64,000 nucleotides of DNA from Nemertoderma westbladi (GCA_032718475.1 JAUCBJ010004906.1:1-64000); one strand, 5' to 3'; shown: positions 54,101 to 59,760, counted from the first letter of the stretch. Numbers and translations: made by a program. Notes: generated by a model from the letters alone, not told the origin.

Positions 54101-56677
54101 AGTACGATCACTATAAATAAACCAGTGAGTTGTTGTCTAATATAATAAATTGGTATATAATATAATTACCCACCTGTCTACATGAGACATATCCAATGAC
54201 TGCGCAGTACCAGAGGCTGTCTGTGGTACCGGTACACCTGTGCCATCAGCTAACGGGTTGTTCACTGTCAGGTGATTCCCAGAGAACATTCGGTTAGTAA
54301 ACTCATCCAACGAATGCGCTTTCTGTTTTTCGTTGCTAAAGAGACTGTAAATAATAAACAGTATTAAATAAAAATATCGAGAGAAGATTTATACCTTTTA
54401 ATGCCACTCACCAAGTCCGTTTGTAATATAAACTGTTAGGTTCAATCTTGGTGTAGTGGTTGCATTGAATTCACATCTCCCGTAGAGATCGTGGGTTCGA
54501 CCCCGGCATGGGGGACGTCAGTTTTCTTTTCAGCACGAATGCTTTGAAAGGACCAGCCAGGGCGCTATGCTCTGCCTTGCATCCGTAAGTGGTAGCTAAC
54601 AGAGTACTGGAGATTCCTCTGGGGAGTATAGTTCTGGAGGGACCGCACTGGAAATAAGTTAGCAGAATTTGTGCGTAATCCCTGATCTTAACAGCACTGA
54701 CTATAATAAAACTATAGTTTCTTACTTTACTTTAAGCTAACAACATACACGATTACTATATATACCGGTGTGTTTCATACTGATGTAGAGGTACGGTGCC
54801 CTAGTGCCGTAGTGTCAGTAACTTACCCTCACACGGCTGTGTCTGTAACTTACCCACACACAGCTGTGTCTGTAACTTACCCACACACAGTAGTGTCAGT
54901 AACTTACCCACACACAGCTGTGTCTGTAACTTACCCGCACACAGCTGTGTCAGTAACTTACCCACACACAACTGTGTCTGTAACTTACCCACACACAGTA
55001 GTGTCAGTAACTTACCCACAAACAGCTGTGTCAGTAACCTACCCACCCACAGTTGTGTCTGTAACTTACCCACACACAGTTGTGTCTGTAACTTACCCAC
55101 ACACAGCTGTGTCTGTAACTTACCCACCCACAGTTGTGTCTGTAACTTACCCACACACAGTTGTGTCTGTAACTTACCCACACACAACTGTGTCTGTAAC
55201 TTACCCGCACACAGCTGTGTCAGTAACTTACCCACACACAACTGTGTCTGTAACTTACCCACCCACAGTTGTGTCTGTAACTTACCCACACACAGTTGTG
55301 TCTGTAACTTACCCACACACAGCTGTGTCTGTAACTTACCCACACACAGCTGTGTCTGTAACTTACCCACACACAGTAGTGTCAGTAACTTACCCACACA
55401 CAACTGTGTCTGTAACTTACCCACACACAGTTGTGTCAGTAACTTACCCACAAACAGCTGTGTCAGTAACCTACCCACCCACAGTTGTGTCTGTAACTTA
55501 CCCACACACAGTTGTGTCTGTAACTTACCCACCCACAGTTGTGTCTGTAACTTACCCACACACAGTTGTGTCTGTAACTTACCCACACACAACTGTGTCT
55601 GTAACTTACCCGCACACAGCTGTGTCAGTAACTTACCCACACACAACTGTGTCTGTAACTTACCCACCCACAGTTGTGTCTGTAACTTACCCACACACAG
55701 TAGTGTCAGTAACTTACCAACACACAGCTTGTGTCAGTAACTTACCCACACACAGCTGTATCTTTAACTTACCCGCACACAGTAGTGTCAGTAACTTACC
55801 CACACACAGCTTGTGTCAGTAACTTACCCACACACAGTTGTGTCTGTAACTTACCCACACACAGCTTGTGTCAGTAACTTACCCACACACAGTTGTGTCT
55901 GTAACTTACCCACACACAGCTGTGTCTGTAACTTACCCACACATGGCTATGTCTGTAACTTACCCACACACAGATGTGTCTGTAACTTACCCACACACAG
56001 CTGTGTCTGTAACTTACCCACACACAGCAGTGTCTGTAACTTACCCACACACAGCTGTGTCCCCAGCCTGTCTCATTAGGTACGGATCAGCAGTAACAGC
56101 GTTCGCTGACGCCGGCGACGATACTCCTCTACGGAACGGAAGTCTTCCAACGAACTCCGCTCTAAGTGACCGGACGCTCTGAGTTCGGGATCTGTGGACG
56201 AGAAGTTAACAAGGATTTATTGTGTTAAAACAATAAACAGAGTTTATCAGATACTAATATTAGCTATAAACAGACACCATGTAACTATAAACACTATACA
56301 AATAATTAATATAGAACGCCAAAAGTAATGACTCTATTAAAAAATTTCGAAAAATCCCAAAGAGTCTGAAAACTTGAGAGAGAAGAATAATAATAGTAAT
56401 TATAGTTCTTGTGATAATTTATAGTTATATATATATATTTTACTAAGTTAGTTTTAAGTATTTTATAGTGTATACCGGTACTTATTTCATTTAATATTCT
56501 ACAATAACACTAGGTCTGTGTCTCACCTGGCGAACTTTGCTCTTCGGAGTTTCTTGGCTAGCACCTCATTCATTCCTAAAACGGCGGCGTTGAAGTTGGA
56601 CGTTGCTGTCGGAAAGAAACAGTCCCGGTTGTTCTCGAAATCCAGATGGGACTCCAAGGAAAGCGTGTCGAAACGAC
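17928..56677 (-). CDS. UNC79: UNC79, NALCN channel complex subunit (C-terminal ~1600 residues)
   Basis: Twelve minus-strand exons, 5' to 3': 56677-56527, 56191-56045, 54344-54174, 53248-53115, 27063-26829, 26400-26206, 24467-24329, 24111-24021, 23799-21134, 20269-19943, 19776-19488, 18184-17928. Every junction has GT/AG and the phases agree throughout. UNC79 is a large HEAT-like scaffold that, with UNC80 and FAM155A, supports the NALCN sodium-leak channel in neurons. Diagnostic stretches are [14 protein letters not shown] with RAKFAR...SVRSLR in the first exons; [33 protein letters not shown] and [12 protein letters not shown] in the large exon; and [32 protein letters not shown], and the C-terminus GGLQLRLQ...[14 protein letters not shown]. 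These match my recollection of vertebrate UNC79; UNC80 is the less likely alternative. The N-terminal ~1000 residues must be encoded beyond 64000. Five of its introns begin or end in tandem arrays that include the splice site. Confidence 0.88.
18234..19513 (-). repeat. Splice-junction minisatellite 1: 30-bp unit carrying a 5' donor (~42 copies)
   Basis: On the UNC79 strand the unit is AAGTTACATTTACTAAGTGT + AATGGAAG|GT, i.e. the last 28 nt of the exon plus the intron's GT; the next unit's AAGT completes GTAAGT. About 42 units are nearly identical and make up almost the whole 1.3-kb intron. The exon's own copy is at 19513-19489. Because 30 is divisible by 3 and the unit has no stop, reading through gives repeated [10 protein letters not shown] modules, which is why a 511-codon frame appears here. 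Confidence 0.97.
19488..19776 (-). CDS. UNC79: UNC79 penultimate exon
   Basis: Acceptor CTTTAG before 19776. It reads [33 protein letters not shown] and [16 protein letters not shown], then KLHLLSVME. The first donor, GAAG|GTAAGT after 19488, gives phase 1, which fits the last exon. Any of the ~42 downstream donors would also keep the frame, each adding ten residues. Confidence 0.88.
19943..20269 (-). CDS. UNC79: UNC79 exon
   Basis: From TTCCAG|GTCAAAG to TACAG|GTTAGT, phase 0 at both ends, 109 codons. It contains [30 protein letters not shown] and [16 protein letters not shown], all strongly conserved in UNC79 C-terminal regions. The neighbouring introns (19777-19942 and 20270-21133) hold no other gene. 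The latter has a 12-nt poly-G run near 20361 and a poly-C run near 20856. Confidence 0.88.
21134..23799 (-). CDS. UNC79: UNC79 large exon (888 codons)
   Basis: Acceptor TTATTTAG before 23799; donor ACCAAG|GTGAGT after 21134. The first ~520 codons are low complexity: Ser-, Glu- and Arg-rich, with degenerate short repeats such as RFPEESRRL / HFPEKSRSL (about 22860-23050) and [17 protein letters not shown] (about 23355-23410). They are GC-rich compared with the rest of the window and probably a disordered linker. From ~22150 down the helical UNC79 core resumes with [39 protein letters not shown] and [16 protein letters not shown]. The frame opens at the acceptor, so the apparent start near 23791 is not a translation start. 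Confidence 0.88.
24021..24111 (-). CDS. UNC79: UNC79 small exon
   Basis: Acceptor TTTTGCACAG, donor GAACCAG|GTAAAT. Thirty codons, [20 protein letters not shown] then [10 protein letters not shown], plus one nt that joins [10 protein letters not shown] of the next exon. Supported by phase agreement on both sides; the sequence is not conserved enough to prove it alone. Confidence 0.7.
24329..24467 (-). CDS. UNC79: UNC79 exon, acidic linker
   Basis: Acceptor TTATTACAG before 24467. Reads [20 protein letters not shown] then [20 protein letters not shown] and RKMKSH. Donor CAT|GTATGT at 24328 is chosen because only a phase-0 end fits the next exon; GATG|GTAGGA, 17 nt earlier, would lead to a stop. 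The 3' boundary is therefore the least certain in the model. Confidence 0.65.
24597..26265 (-). repeat. Splice-junction minisatellite 2: 69-bp unit carrying a 5' donor (~24 copies)
   Basis: On the UNC79 strand the unit runs CTAAGTGATCATC...CCCATCCATGTCCAG|GTTGGTA. That is about 60 nt of exon end plus ~9 nt of intron start, so every copy carries an AG|GTTGGT (first copy AG|GTTTGT) donor. The unit is 69 bp (23 codons) and open, so it reads as [20 protein letters not shown]-type modules. A few units are variant (for example the TTTACACAAACCTGACATGG type and CATGTAGAG for CTGTAGAG). Most of the 1.7-kb intron is array. Confidence 0.95.
26206..26400 (-). CDS. UNC79: UNC79 exon preceding the 69-bp array
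   Basis: Acceptor CACGTTTAG before 26400. Reads [18 protein letters not shown], then [18 protein letters not shown], then [20 protein letters not shown]. Only the AG|GTTTGT donor after 26206, inside the first repeat unit, gives the phase 2 that the next exon needs. GT dinucleotides near 26262-26272, before the array, are all in the wrong phase. Repeat-unit sequence is therefore genuine exon end. Confidence 0.8.
26829..27063 (-). CDS. UNC79: UNC79 exon following the 47-bp acceptor array
   Basis: Acceptor TTATCTCACAG|GTTACC, last unit of the array, before 27063; donor CATGAG|GTAAGC after 26829. Phase 1 in, phase 2 out. Reads [38 protein letters not shown] and [11 protein letters not shown]. 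The start YQQYDKCF continues LNVLLG of the previous exon, which ends 26 kb upstream. TTTCCATATTACCCCAG|CG at ~27029 is an alternative acceptor but does not keep the phase. Confidence 0.85.
27024..30917 (-). repeat. Splice-junction minisatellite 3: 47-bp unit carrying a 3' acceptor (~83 copies)
   Basis: The UNC79-strand unit is GTTACCAACAGTACGACAAA + TGTTT(A/C)CAC(A/G)TCT + (AC/CA)TTTATCTCACAG. It holds the first ~26 nt of the exon plus ~21 nt of intron end, so every copy ends in a pyrimidine-rich CACAG acceptor followed by exon-start sequence. There are two main unit types (ACACATCTACTTT and CCACGTCTCATTT), and a few units have GTGATG in place of GTACTG or GTATTG on the plus strand. All three minus frames are open because the unit has no stop in any frame, which creates spurious frames of 1100-1300 codons. 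Confidence 0.97.
30918..31706. other. AT-rich intron DNA, no gene
   Basis: Nothing coding recognised. It contains the inverted pair CGGTAAATAAA / TTTATTTACCG near 31134-31163, and similar GGTAAATAA motifs recur to 31680. Confidence 0.45.
31707..33945 (-). mobile_element. SINE-VNTR composite, copy A (36-bp unit, ~59 copies)
   Basis: A 36-bp array (GGTAGGGGTGGGCGCTACTC + CTATCTGCTACCCGAA) spans about 31755-33890. At its right side the complement reads ...ATTACTGGGTGCAAATCTTGGGATAGGAG, matching the SINE tail ACTGGGAGCAAAACTTGGGA at 43663-43682. At its left side is a tail (GACCCGAAGGCTCCTCTTTC, 31734-31753) that is also found beside copy B. Copy A lacks most of the SINE head. The long plus-strand frames here are repeat artefacts. 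Confidence 0.85.
33946..36559. other. Intron DNA downstream of furin, no gene
   Basis: AT-rich with no recognised gene. A 21-bp perfect inverted repeat, CAGCCATGTCCACATTTTGT(C), lies at 35763-35783 and, inverted, at 36341-36361. It may mark a 600-bp foldback element. The ORF at 36144-36413 falls mostly inside it and has no recognisable content. Confidence 0.45.
36560..37870 (-). CDS. FURIN: Furin exon 3
   Basis: Acceptor TTCCGTTTCAG before 37870, phase 0. It encodes [20 protein letters not shown] with the catalytic serine, the whole P domain (including [11 protein letters not shown] and [10 protein letters not shown]), the Cys-rich region, transmembrane segment and tail to the stop at 36560. 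It is GC-rich compared with its surroundings. Confidence 0.92.
   Translation of the reverse strand, partial: VVTTDLHGVCTMSHTGTSASAPLAAGILALVLEANPSLTWRDLQHIVVRTSRRSGLVDEGWLRNGVGLWASHWYGFGLMDAGAAVRLARVWRTVAPQRVCNATSGDDIEIRSQGSVTVVLDTDGCSETGDYVRYLEHVQAELTLTSHSRGTLEIELVSPSGTRSRLLHRRSHDRSTRGFRAWPFMSTHYWGEDPRGRWSLTVTNGDGKSARLVRFRLILRGTGTLPGNATEMAKRAADIRSECAKLDETTGLCVGCPNGTVRLDGACLSECPGYYYLTSSSSVVASAPVCRRCHRSCANCTGGTAAECLSCPPAVLYDPGSRTPCRASAPPTPLTSAGVKVLGPGWVYLWAGLLLLGSLLTFATVFGVLEWRSGECGGGWRLGGYTQLGRQDKLPLDVVHSTGDHGNGTLLYRTADDDEYTESEEELLTRTRFDEV
36560..39993 (-). CDS. FURIN: Furin-type proprotein convertase
   Basis: Three exons (39993-39292, 38874-38515, 37870-36560), 790 residues against 794 in human furin. 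It is a calcium-dependent serine endoprotease of the trans-Golgi network that cleaves after R-X-K/R-R. It has a signal sequence ([20 protein letters not shown]), a prodomain ending in the autocleavage site SKRRVKR (~113), and a subtilisin domain with Asp157 (LDDG), His198 (RHGTRCAGE), oxyanion Asn299 (WASGNGG) and Ser372 ([11 protein letters not shown]). A P domain follows, then a Cys-rich region (~620-690), a single membrane span ([20 protein letters not shown]) and a cytoplasmic tail with YTQL and the acidic cluster [11 protein letters not shown]. Both tail motifs fit TGN/endosome sorting. Tail and length favour furin over PCSK5, PCSK6 or PCSK1. It is nested within an UNC79 intron on the same strand. 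Confidence 0.92.
37928..38545 (-). repeat. Splice-junction minisatellite 6: 44-bp unit carrying a 5' donor in furin (~14 copies)
   Basis: On the furin strand the unit is CCTACAGTAGCGGGAACGCT + ACAGAACGGAAG|GTAAGTGTTCCA. It holds ~30 nt of exon end (coding [10 protein letters not shown]) plus ~14 nt of intron start. The exon's own donor is GAAG|GTCAGT at 38514; the ~13 later copies have GTAAGT, a stronger consensus. Since 44 is not divisible by 3, using the next donor shifts the frame. The array fills almost all of the 644-bp intron. Confidence 0.97.
38515..38874 (-). CDS. FURIN: Furin exon 2
   Basis: 120 codons, phase 0 to phase 0: [82 protein letters not shown]. The acceptor is preceded by an uninterrupted 23-nt poly-C tract (poly-G at 38882-38904 on the plus strand) and TTTACAG. 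Confidence 0.92.
39292..39993 (-). CDS. FURIN: Furin exon 1
   Basis: Starts at ATG 39993. It covers signal peptide, prodomain and the first part of the catalytic domain to MRMLDGD. Donor GAT|GTGAGT after 39292 is in phase 0 and joins VTDAVEA, as in other furins. No upstream in-frame coding exon was seen. Confidence 0.9.
39994..40792. other. Furin 5' flank, no gene
   Basis: No coding region recognised. Just upstream of the furin ATG, 39998-40080 is rich in CTGCAGTAGGCCTACTGCAG-type short palindromes and GGTACC motifs, whose function cannot be judged from sequence. Confidence 0.4.
40793..41057. mobile_element. Poly-G/poly-C-ended MITE, copy C
   Basis: Begins in a 16-nt G run (about 40797-40812) and ends in a ~19-nt C run (about 41032-41050) after TTGCGTCCAGTT. 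The body shares the AACCAAAGCAATAAACTAAA and ACAGTTTTATTTTTGACAGT segments with copies A and B. It is non-coding; short frames through it are artefacts. Confidence 0.8.
41058..42141. other. Intron DNA between furin and HMCES, no gene
   Basis: No gene recognised. A short ATACGATACGAAAAAATACG simple repeat lies at 41743-41800. Confidence 0.45.
42142..43065 (-). CDS. HMCES: Abasic site processing protein HMCES (SRAP domain)
   Basis: A 307-residue single-exon frame. SRAP proteins form a thiazolidine crosslink between Cys2 and abasic sites in single-stranded DNA at replication forks, shielding them from error-prone repair. The start must be this ATG, since the catalytic Cys follows Met directly (MCGR). 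Other hallmarks are PSYNMAPT (Asn44), the MRWGLIPAW block (~81-89), NCRSES (Arg105), VIDGYYEW with catalytic Glu134, and [10 protein letters not shown] with His211. The C-terminus ([13 protein letters not shown]) is basic and may hold a weak PCNA-binding motif. Human HMCES is 354 residues and multi-exonic; here introns are absent. It is nested in the UNC79 intron on the host strand. Confidence 0.94.
   Translation of the reverse strand: MCGRTVCTLTKGGVQQACTYQCPDNSTGLPTWYNGTGDYQPSYNMAPTTTGAVLVAERVYSHLSGEDGTGTGTYSRCLVPMRWGLIPAWHRGPPAEFKLNTTNCRSESLLDKPLFRNPFSQKKRCAFVIDGYYEWKVLDKSKKQAYLIHNPHESKCDSFAASLQSEDATNRKITPMLLAGLYDVNNNNSTERLVSFTTITVASEGRMSDIHCRMPAVLTSEESLKCWLFSDDLNEAMTVIKATDSLEFYTVSSFVNNSRNQSADCVVEWVGNPKETPGSKRKHSAQPVSPASVGCMASWLAKSSKKL
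43066..43540. other. HMCES 5' flank, no gene
   Basis: AT-rich with no recognised feature. The frame at 43125-43337 shows no protein similarity that I recognise. Confidence 0.4.
43541..44850 (+). mobile_element. SINE-VNTR composite, copy B (36-bp unit, ~31 copies)
   Basis: A tRNA-derived head (43541-43607; box A TAGCTCAGGTGG, box B GTAGGTTCAGCCCC) is followed by a conserved core GGGTCGATAAAATGAGTACC (43633-43652) and AACTGGGAGCAAAACTTGGG, then the 36-bp array (43681 to about 44790). A unique tail (GAGGAGCCTTCGGGTCGCCT) follows at about 44803-44822. The head-array-tail order is shared with copy A in the opposite orientation. The minus-strand frames are repeat artefacts. Confidence 0.88.
44851..47735. 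other. Intron DNA with poly-C tracts, no gene
   Basis: No gene recognised. Poly-C runs of about 10-18 nt lie at 47200-47217, 47350-47363 and 47411-47422, separated by near-identical CTACTACTAACCATTAA phrases, so the region is a degenerate repeat. A (TA)n run lies at 47536-47552. The ORFs at 45255, 45496 and 46076 carry no recognisable content. Confidence 0.5.
47736..48062 (-). pseudogene. LINE reverse transcriptase fragment
   Basis: A 108-codon fragment reading [19 protein letters not shown] ... [19 protein letters not shown]. It is the typical non-LTR reverse-transcriptase palm segment around the FADD catalytic motif. A ~84-bp internal tandem duplication repeats [20 protein letters not shown]. 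It is truncated on both sides, hence a dead remnant. The clade cannot be decided from this length. Confidence 0.75.
48315..48320 (-). terminator. Likely poly(A) signal of STPG1
   Basis: AATAAA on the minus strand, about 93 nt after the STPG1 stop. A G-run of about 20 nt (about 48178-48197) lies further downstream. Confidence 0.4.
48413..49426 (-). CDS. STPG1: Sperm-tail PG-rich repeat-containing protein 1
   Basis: A 337-residue single-exon frame (human STPG1: 334). The family is defined by Pro-Gly repeats of the PGPGxY type; here they lie at about residues 75-80 (VPGPGAY), 113-118 (APGPGCY), 149-154, 193-198 (APAPGHY), 229-237, 272-278 (APGPGAY) and 313-318 (KPGPATY). The N-terminal block [15 protein letters not shown] and the C-terminal [10 protein letters not shown] with KQSFIYN identify STPG1 rather than the ODF3/CIMAP relatives. 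STPG1 is associated with sperm tail and cilia and was also described as MAPO2, an apoptosis mediator. It is very GC-rich compared with its surroundings. The orthologue in vertebrates has introns. An RFX X-box lies 241 bp upstream. Confidence 0.9.
   Translation of the reverse strand: MSFMVDSIKPIGSMEGRRSTAPSGAVGRLYKSRPTPTARCSIPSKYRTIVTDNSDSRGFGSTARRFEDGTTSDVPGPGAYRPGSVGGPVSTKGTGSFASRGRRMPRAQRDPAPGPGCYETAGLSVRNPTRRSAGFVLPYAAPHDKVADVPGPQYNVQTCRDGGKPLAESGGAASAFRSTSKRIGFTDVTNVAPAPGHYNVKDDILHPTAKSVVSSFRSRTQRKVALDGAPGPGPAQYNPGAPIEPAKRIVLPRRHYLGISAAPVALPPTPPAPGPGAYDIATDIGGPRRGYIRGSYFVSNTERWIAPDPTEKPGPATYRPEYPEKQSFIYNATGRWL
49667..49679. promoter_or_regulatory. RFX X-box upstream of STPG1
   Basis: GTTGCCCGGCAAC is a perfect palindromic X-box: half sites GTTGCC and GGCAAC with a 1-nt spacer. 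RFX factors bind such sites in promoters of ciliary genes. It lies 241 bp before the STPG1 ATG. Position and family function agree; binding itself is inferred. Confidence 0.7.
49764..52800 (-). repeat. 63-bp minisatellite grown from a SINE tail (~48 copies)
   Basis: Plus-strand unit GGAATGCCTGTTCACCACCA + TGGGTGATCTTCCACAGTAA + ACCCTTCCACTCTGTTTCCTAAA. The right edge continues directly into the 3' end of the minus-strand SINE at 52801-52965. The SINE tail, ACTTGGGAAACAGAGTGGAA, matches the unit's GGAAACAGAGTGGAAGGG. Copies toward the right are more diverged, with short deletions near 52130, 52250 and 52640. The 534-codon minus frame is an artefact of a unit length divisible by 3. Confidence 0.93.
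52801..52965 (-). mobile_element. tRNA-derived SINE at the head of the 63-bp VNTR
   Basis: On the minus strand, GCTTGGTCTAGTGG (box A) and CCTGGTTCGACCC (box B) are about 35 nt apart. They are followed downstream by GGTCGATAAATGGGAACCAA, a variant of the GTCGATAAAATGAGTACC core in the 43541 SINE. The small frame at 52804-52989 merely reads through it. Confidence 0.75.
53115..53248 (-). CDS. UNC79: UNC79 exon upstream of the 26-kb intron
   Basis: Acceptor TAATTTTAG before 53248, donor TTGCTAG|GTAACC after 53115. Phase 2 in, phase 1 out. Reads (R)[40 protein letters not shown](G). Confidence 0.82.
53249..54173 (-). other. UNC79 intron, AT-rich, no array
   Basis: 925 bp with no repeat array and no gene recognised. 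It is one of the introns that lacks a splice-junction minisatellite. Confidence 0.6.
54174..54344 (-). CDS. UNC79: UNC79 exon, linker
   Basis: Acceptor TTATTTACAG before 54344, donor GACAG|GTGGGT after 54174. Phase 2 on both sides. Reads [42 protein letters not shown](R). Low conservation; accepted on splice-site quality and phase. Confidence 0.75.
54447..54720 (+). mobile_element. tRNA-derived SINE in an UNC79 intron
   Basis: Head TCTTGGTGTAGTGGTTGC (box A) and GATCGTGGGTTCGACCCC (box B) are about 40 nt apart. The body ends CTGGGGAGTATAGTTCTGG and GGGACCGCACTGGAAATAAG, shared with the element at 185-435. Its 3' core differs from the GTCGATAAAAT SINEs, so it is a second SINE family. Confidence 0.8.
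54810..56062 (-). repeat. Splice-junction minisatellite 4: 27-bp unit carrying a 5' donor (~46 copies)
   Basis: On the UNC79 strand the unit is GACACAGCTGTGTGTGG|GTA + AGTTACA: 17 nt of exon end plus 10 nt of intron start. Every copy repeats TGTGG|GTAAGTTAC. Variants swap GACACAGCT/GACACAACT/GACACTACT, and some units are 28 nt, shifting the frames. In the UNC79 frame the first donor reads GGG TAA, so failure to splice at the first copy ends translation at once. Confidence 0.96.
56045..56191 (-). CDS. UNC79: UNC79 exon preceding the 27-bp array
   Basis: Acceptor GTCCACAG before 56191. Phase 2 in and out. Reads (R)[41 protein letters not shown](G). [16 protein letters not shown] across the upstream junction is typical of UNC79. 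Only the first donor (after 56045) avoids the immediate TAA. Confidence 0.85.
56527..56677 (-). CDS. UNC79: UNC79 most 5' exon in the window
   Basis: Acceptor TTTTGTTCTAG before 56677, donor CGCCAG|GTGAGA after 56527. Phase 1 in, phase 2 out. Reads (x)[41 protein letters not shown](R), a conserved UNC79 block. The exon start GTCGTTTCGACACGCTT is the sequence multiplied in the 38-bp array upstream. Confidence 0.87.
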
Positions 56678-56873
56678 CTAGAACAAAAGTATAATAAGCG
56701 TGTCAAAACGACCTACAACAAAAGTAAAAAATAAGCGTGTAAAGACGACCTACAACAAAAGTATAATAAGCGTGTAAAGACGACCTACAACAAAAGTATA
56801 AAATAAGCGTGTAAAGACGACCTACAACAAAAGTATAAAATAAGCGTGTAAAAACGATCACAACAAAAGTATA
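56660..56873 (-). repeat. Splice-junction minisatellite 5, proximal part: 36-38-bp unit carrying a 3' acceptor
   Basis: On the UNC79 strand the unit is ATTTTATACTTTTGTTGTAG|GTCGTTTTGACACGCTT: ~20 nt of intron end plus ~17 nt of exon start. About five copies precede the exon at 56677, and each has an acceptor-like TTTTGTTGTAG. The array then stops at a transposon insertion and resumes at 60625. Confidence 0.92.
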
Positions 56874-57429
56874 TGGCTCAAACTCCCAAAAAGTGGCCAA
56901 AAAAATTCATTTTTTTGTAAAAAAAAAAAAGTTTCCCAAAGTATGTAATATTATATCACCAGAAAGCTCTCGATGCGCTGAATTCAATGGTGGTAATTTC
57001 CCAATAGCCCCGACCTCCTTGTAACAAATAATTGAGAAAAACTGATGTCCATTCCTGTAACACTTGTCCCACAATGTAACGCCCGATATCAGCCAATCAG
57101 AGCCCTTGAATGGTGATTTCCAATGCCTGTAACAATTTGTCCCACCATGTAACACCAATTGTAATTACACTGATATGTTAAATTAACCTAGATTTCGTCT
57201 CCGAGTGGGAGCTTTGCAGCCATACCTGATCCCAGTAACACCTCCCAATAATAAAGCTTATTTGAAAATATAATCAATCATAATAAATCTTTATGGTTCA
57301 TATTTCTGTTTATTGCTTATTATTCTATTACTGTTTATTACTATGACTTTCTGTTTACTATTAAATTTATAACTGTTATATATCACTATAGCAGATCAGT
57401 TAGTCAAAACCCGTAAATTATCAGTTCAT

Positions 57430-59040
57430 CTCCACCCTCCACAGATCCTCCTGTACTTCCCACTCCGTCTCCCACACCCTCCACAGATCCTCCTGTACTT
57501 CCCAATCCGTCGTCCACACCCTCCACAGATCCTCCTGTACTTCCCATTCCGTCCCCCACACCCTCCACAGATCCCCCTGCACTTCCCATTCCGTCTCCCA
57601 CACACCTCCACAGATCCTCCTATACTTCCCACTCCGTCACCCACACCTTCCACAGATCCTCCTGTACTTCCCATTCCGTCTCCCACACCCTCCACAGATC
57701 CTCCTGTATATCCCACTCCGTCTCCCACACCTTCCACAGATCCTCCTGTACTTCCCATTCCGTCTCCCACACCCTCCACAGATCCTCCTGTATATCCCAC
57801 TCCGTCATCCACACCCTCCACAGATCCTCCTACACTTCCAATTCCGTCTCCCGCACACCTCCACAGATCCTCCTATACTTCCCACTCCGTCTCCCACACC
57901 CTCAACAGATCCTCCTGTACTTCCCACTCCGTCACCCACACCTTCCACAGATCCTCCTGTACTTCCCATTCCGTCTCCCACACCCTCCACAGATCCTCCT
58001 GTATATCCCACTCCGTCACCCACACCCTCCACAGATCCCCCTATACCTCTCACTCCGTCATCCACACCCTCCACAGATCCTCCTACACTTCCCATTCCGT
58101 CTCCCACACACCTCCACAGATCCTCCTATACTTCCCACTCCGTCTCCCACACCCTCCACAGATCCTCCTGCACTTCCCATTCCGTCTCCCACACCCTCCA
58201 CAGATCCTCCTGTACTTCCCATTCCGTCCCCCACACCCTCCACAGATCCTCCTGCACTTCCCATTCCGTCTCCCACACACCTCCACAGATCCTCCTATAC
58301 TTCCCACTCCGTCACCCACACCTTCCACAGATCCTCCTGTACTTCCCATTCCGTCTCCCACACCCTCCACAGATCCTCCTGTATATCCCACTCCGTCACC
58401 CACACCCTCCACAGATCCCCCTATACCTCTCACTCCGTCATCCACACCCTCCACAGATCCTCCTACACTTCCCATTCCGTCTCCCGCACACCTCCACAGA
58501 TCCTCCTATACTTCCCACTCCGTCTCCCACACCCTCAACAGATCCTACTGTACTTCCCACTCCGTCTCCCACACCCTCCACAGATCCCCCCATACCTCCC
58601 ACTCCGTCACCCACACCCTCCACAGATAATTCTGTACTTCGTATTCAGTCTCCCACACCCTCCACAGATCCTCATGTACTTCCCACTCCGTCTCCAACAC
58701 CCACCACAGACCTTCCTGTACTTCCCACTCCGTCACCCACACCCTCCACAGATCCTCTTGTACTTGCCACTCCGTCTCCCACACCCTCCACAGATCCTCC
58801 TGTATATCCCACTCCGTCACCCAGACCCTCCACAGATCCTCTTGTACTTCCCACTCCGTCTCCCACACCCTCCACAGATCCTCCTGTATATCCCACTCCG
58901 TTTCCCCACACCCTCCACAGATCATCCCATACTTCCCACTCCATCTTTCCCACCCTCCACAGATCCTCCTGAGCTTCCCACTCCGTCTCCCACATCCTCC
59001 ACAGATCCTCCTGAGCTTCCCACTCCGTCTCCCACACTCC
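57430..59040. repeat. 42-bp minisatellite inside the transposon (~38 copies)
   Basis: Plus-strand unit CCTCCACAGATCCTCCTGTA + CTTCCCATTCCGTCTCCCACAC, strongly C+T-rich on one strand. On the minus strand it reads open as GSVEGVGDGVGSTG-type or LWRVWETEWEVQ-type modules. It lies directly after the decayed transposase frame (stop at about 59195), in the same frame after one stop. It may have expanded from the end of that gene. Confidence 0.92.
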
Positions 59041-59194
59041 TCTCGCCCCTCCGACTGCCCCCCCTTGCACCTCTACCTTTTCCCCTCTGACCTCCAACTG
59101 CTCCCCTTGCACCTCTATCTTTTTCCCTCCCACCTCTAACTGCTCCCTTCACAACTCTAACATTCTGCCCGCCCACCTCTAACACCTCTTGCAC

Positions 59195-59760
59195 TTATAC
59201 CGCTATCCCCTGCCTCGCCACCACACCGATATATCTCACTTCTCCCTTCCTTACATCATCGGCATCCAGTATTCCATCTGATTCATCGTCTTCAATAGTT
59301 TCAATGACACCTTCCGCCCGAGACACATGGACTGCCACGCCATGCTCGATGCAGAATAGTGGACTCACTTTCTTACAAGAAATATTTATCATATTAGATA
59401 TCGCCACCCTGGTTATATATAATCTCGTGGGCCTTTCCAATTCCCTGGATGGGGCCTAATTATACTTGGTATTGTATCCTTTACCAGTTCCACATCATTA
59501 GCCGAGTATGAAAATATCTTGGTTTTAATTCGAGATTTCAGCATGGCAATTATGTCGTTGAAGCTAAGGGTATCGCCATCAATGTGCATGCCAATAATGT
59601 TTGACAATGTCCTCTTAATCGTTCCACCAACTCCATCCGCTGGGCCCTTCCCGTGACCGGCCTCCAAATATATCCAACGGATTTTCTTATTCGTAGCCTT
59701 AGCAACTTCATTAAATAGAAATACAATTAATAGTCCTATTGCGGTTCTACTGAAGTGTTA
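59195..59760 (-). pseudogene. Decayed transposon protein fragment (HGKGPADGVGG block)
   Basis: Minus-strand reading: NEVAKATNKKIRWIYLEAGH then GKGPADGVGGTIKRTLSN and SFNDIIAMLKSRIKTKIF, continuing after a break as RVAISNMINISCKKVSPLFC. No complete catalytic domain remains. The family is associated with mobile elements in my recollection; the precise enzyme is unknown. Confidence 0.55.

Noticed and set aside
54770-56182. VSVTYPHTA and KLQTQLCVG repeat frames
   Set aside because: Both are readings of the 27-bp donor array on opposite strands. The plus frame at 55868-56182 also runs antisense through the UNC79 exon.
57404-59194. Repeat frames GSVEGVGDGVGSTG and LWRVWETEWEVQ
   Set aside because: The 42-bp VNTR inside a transposon; several frames are open in parallel and none resembles a known protein.
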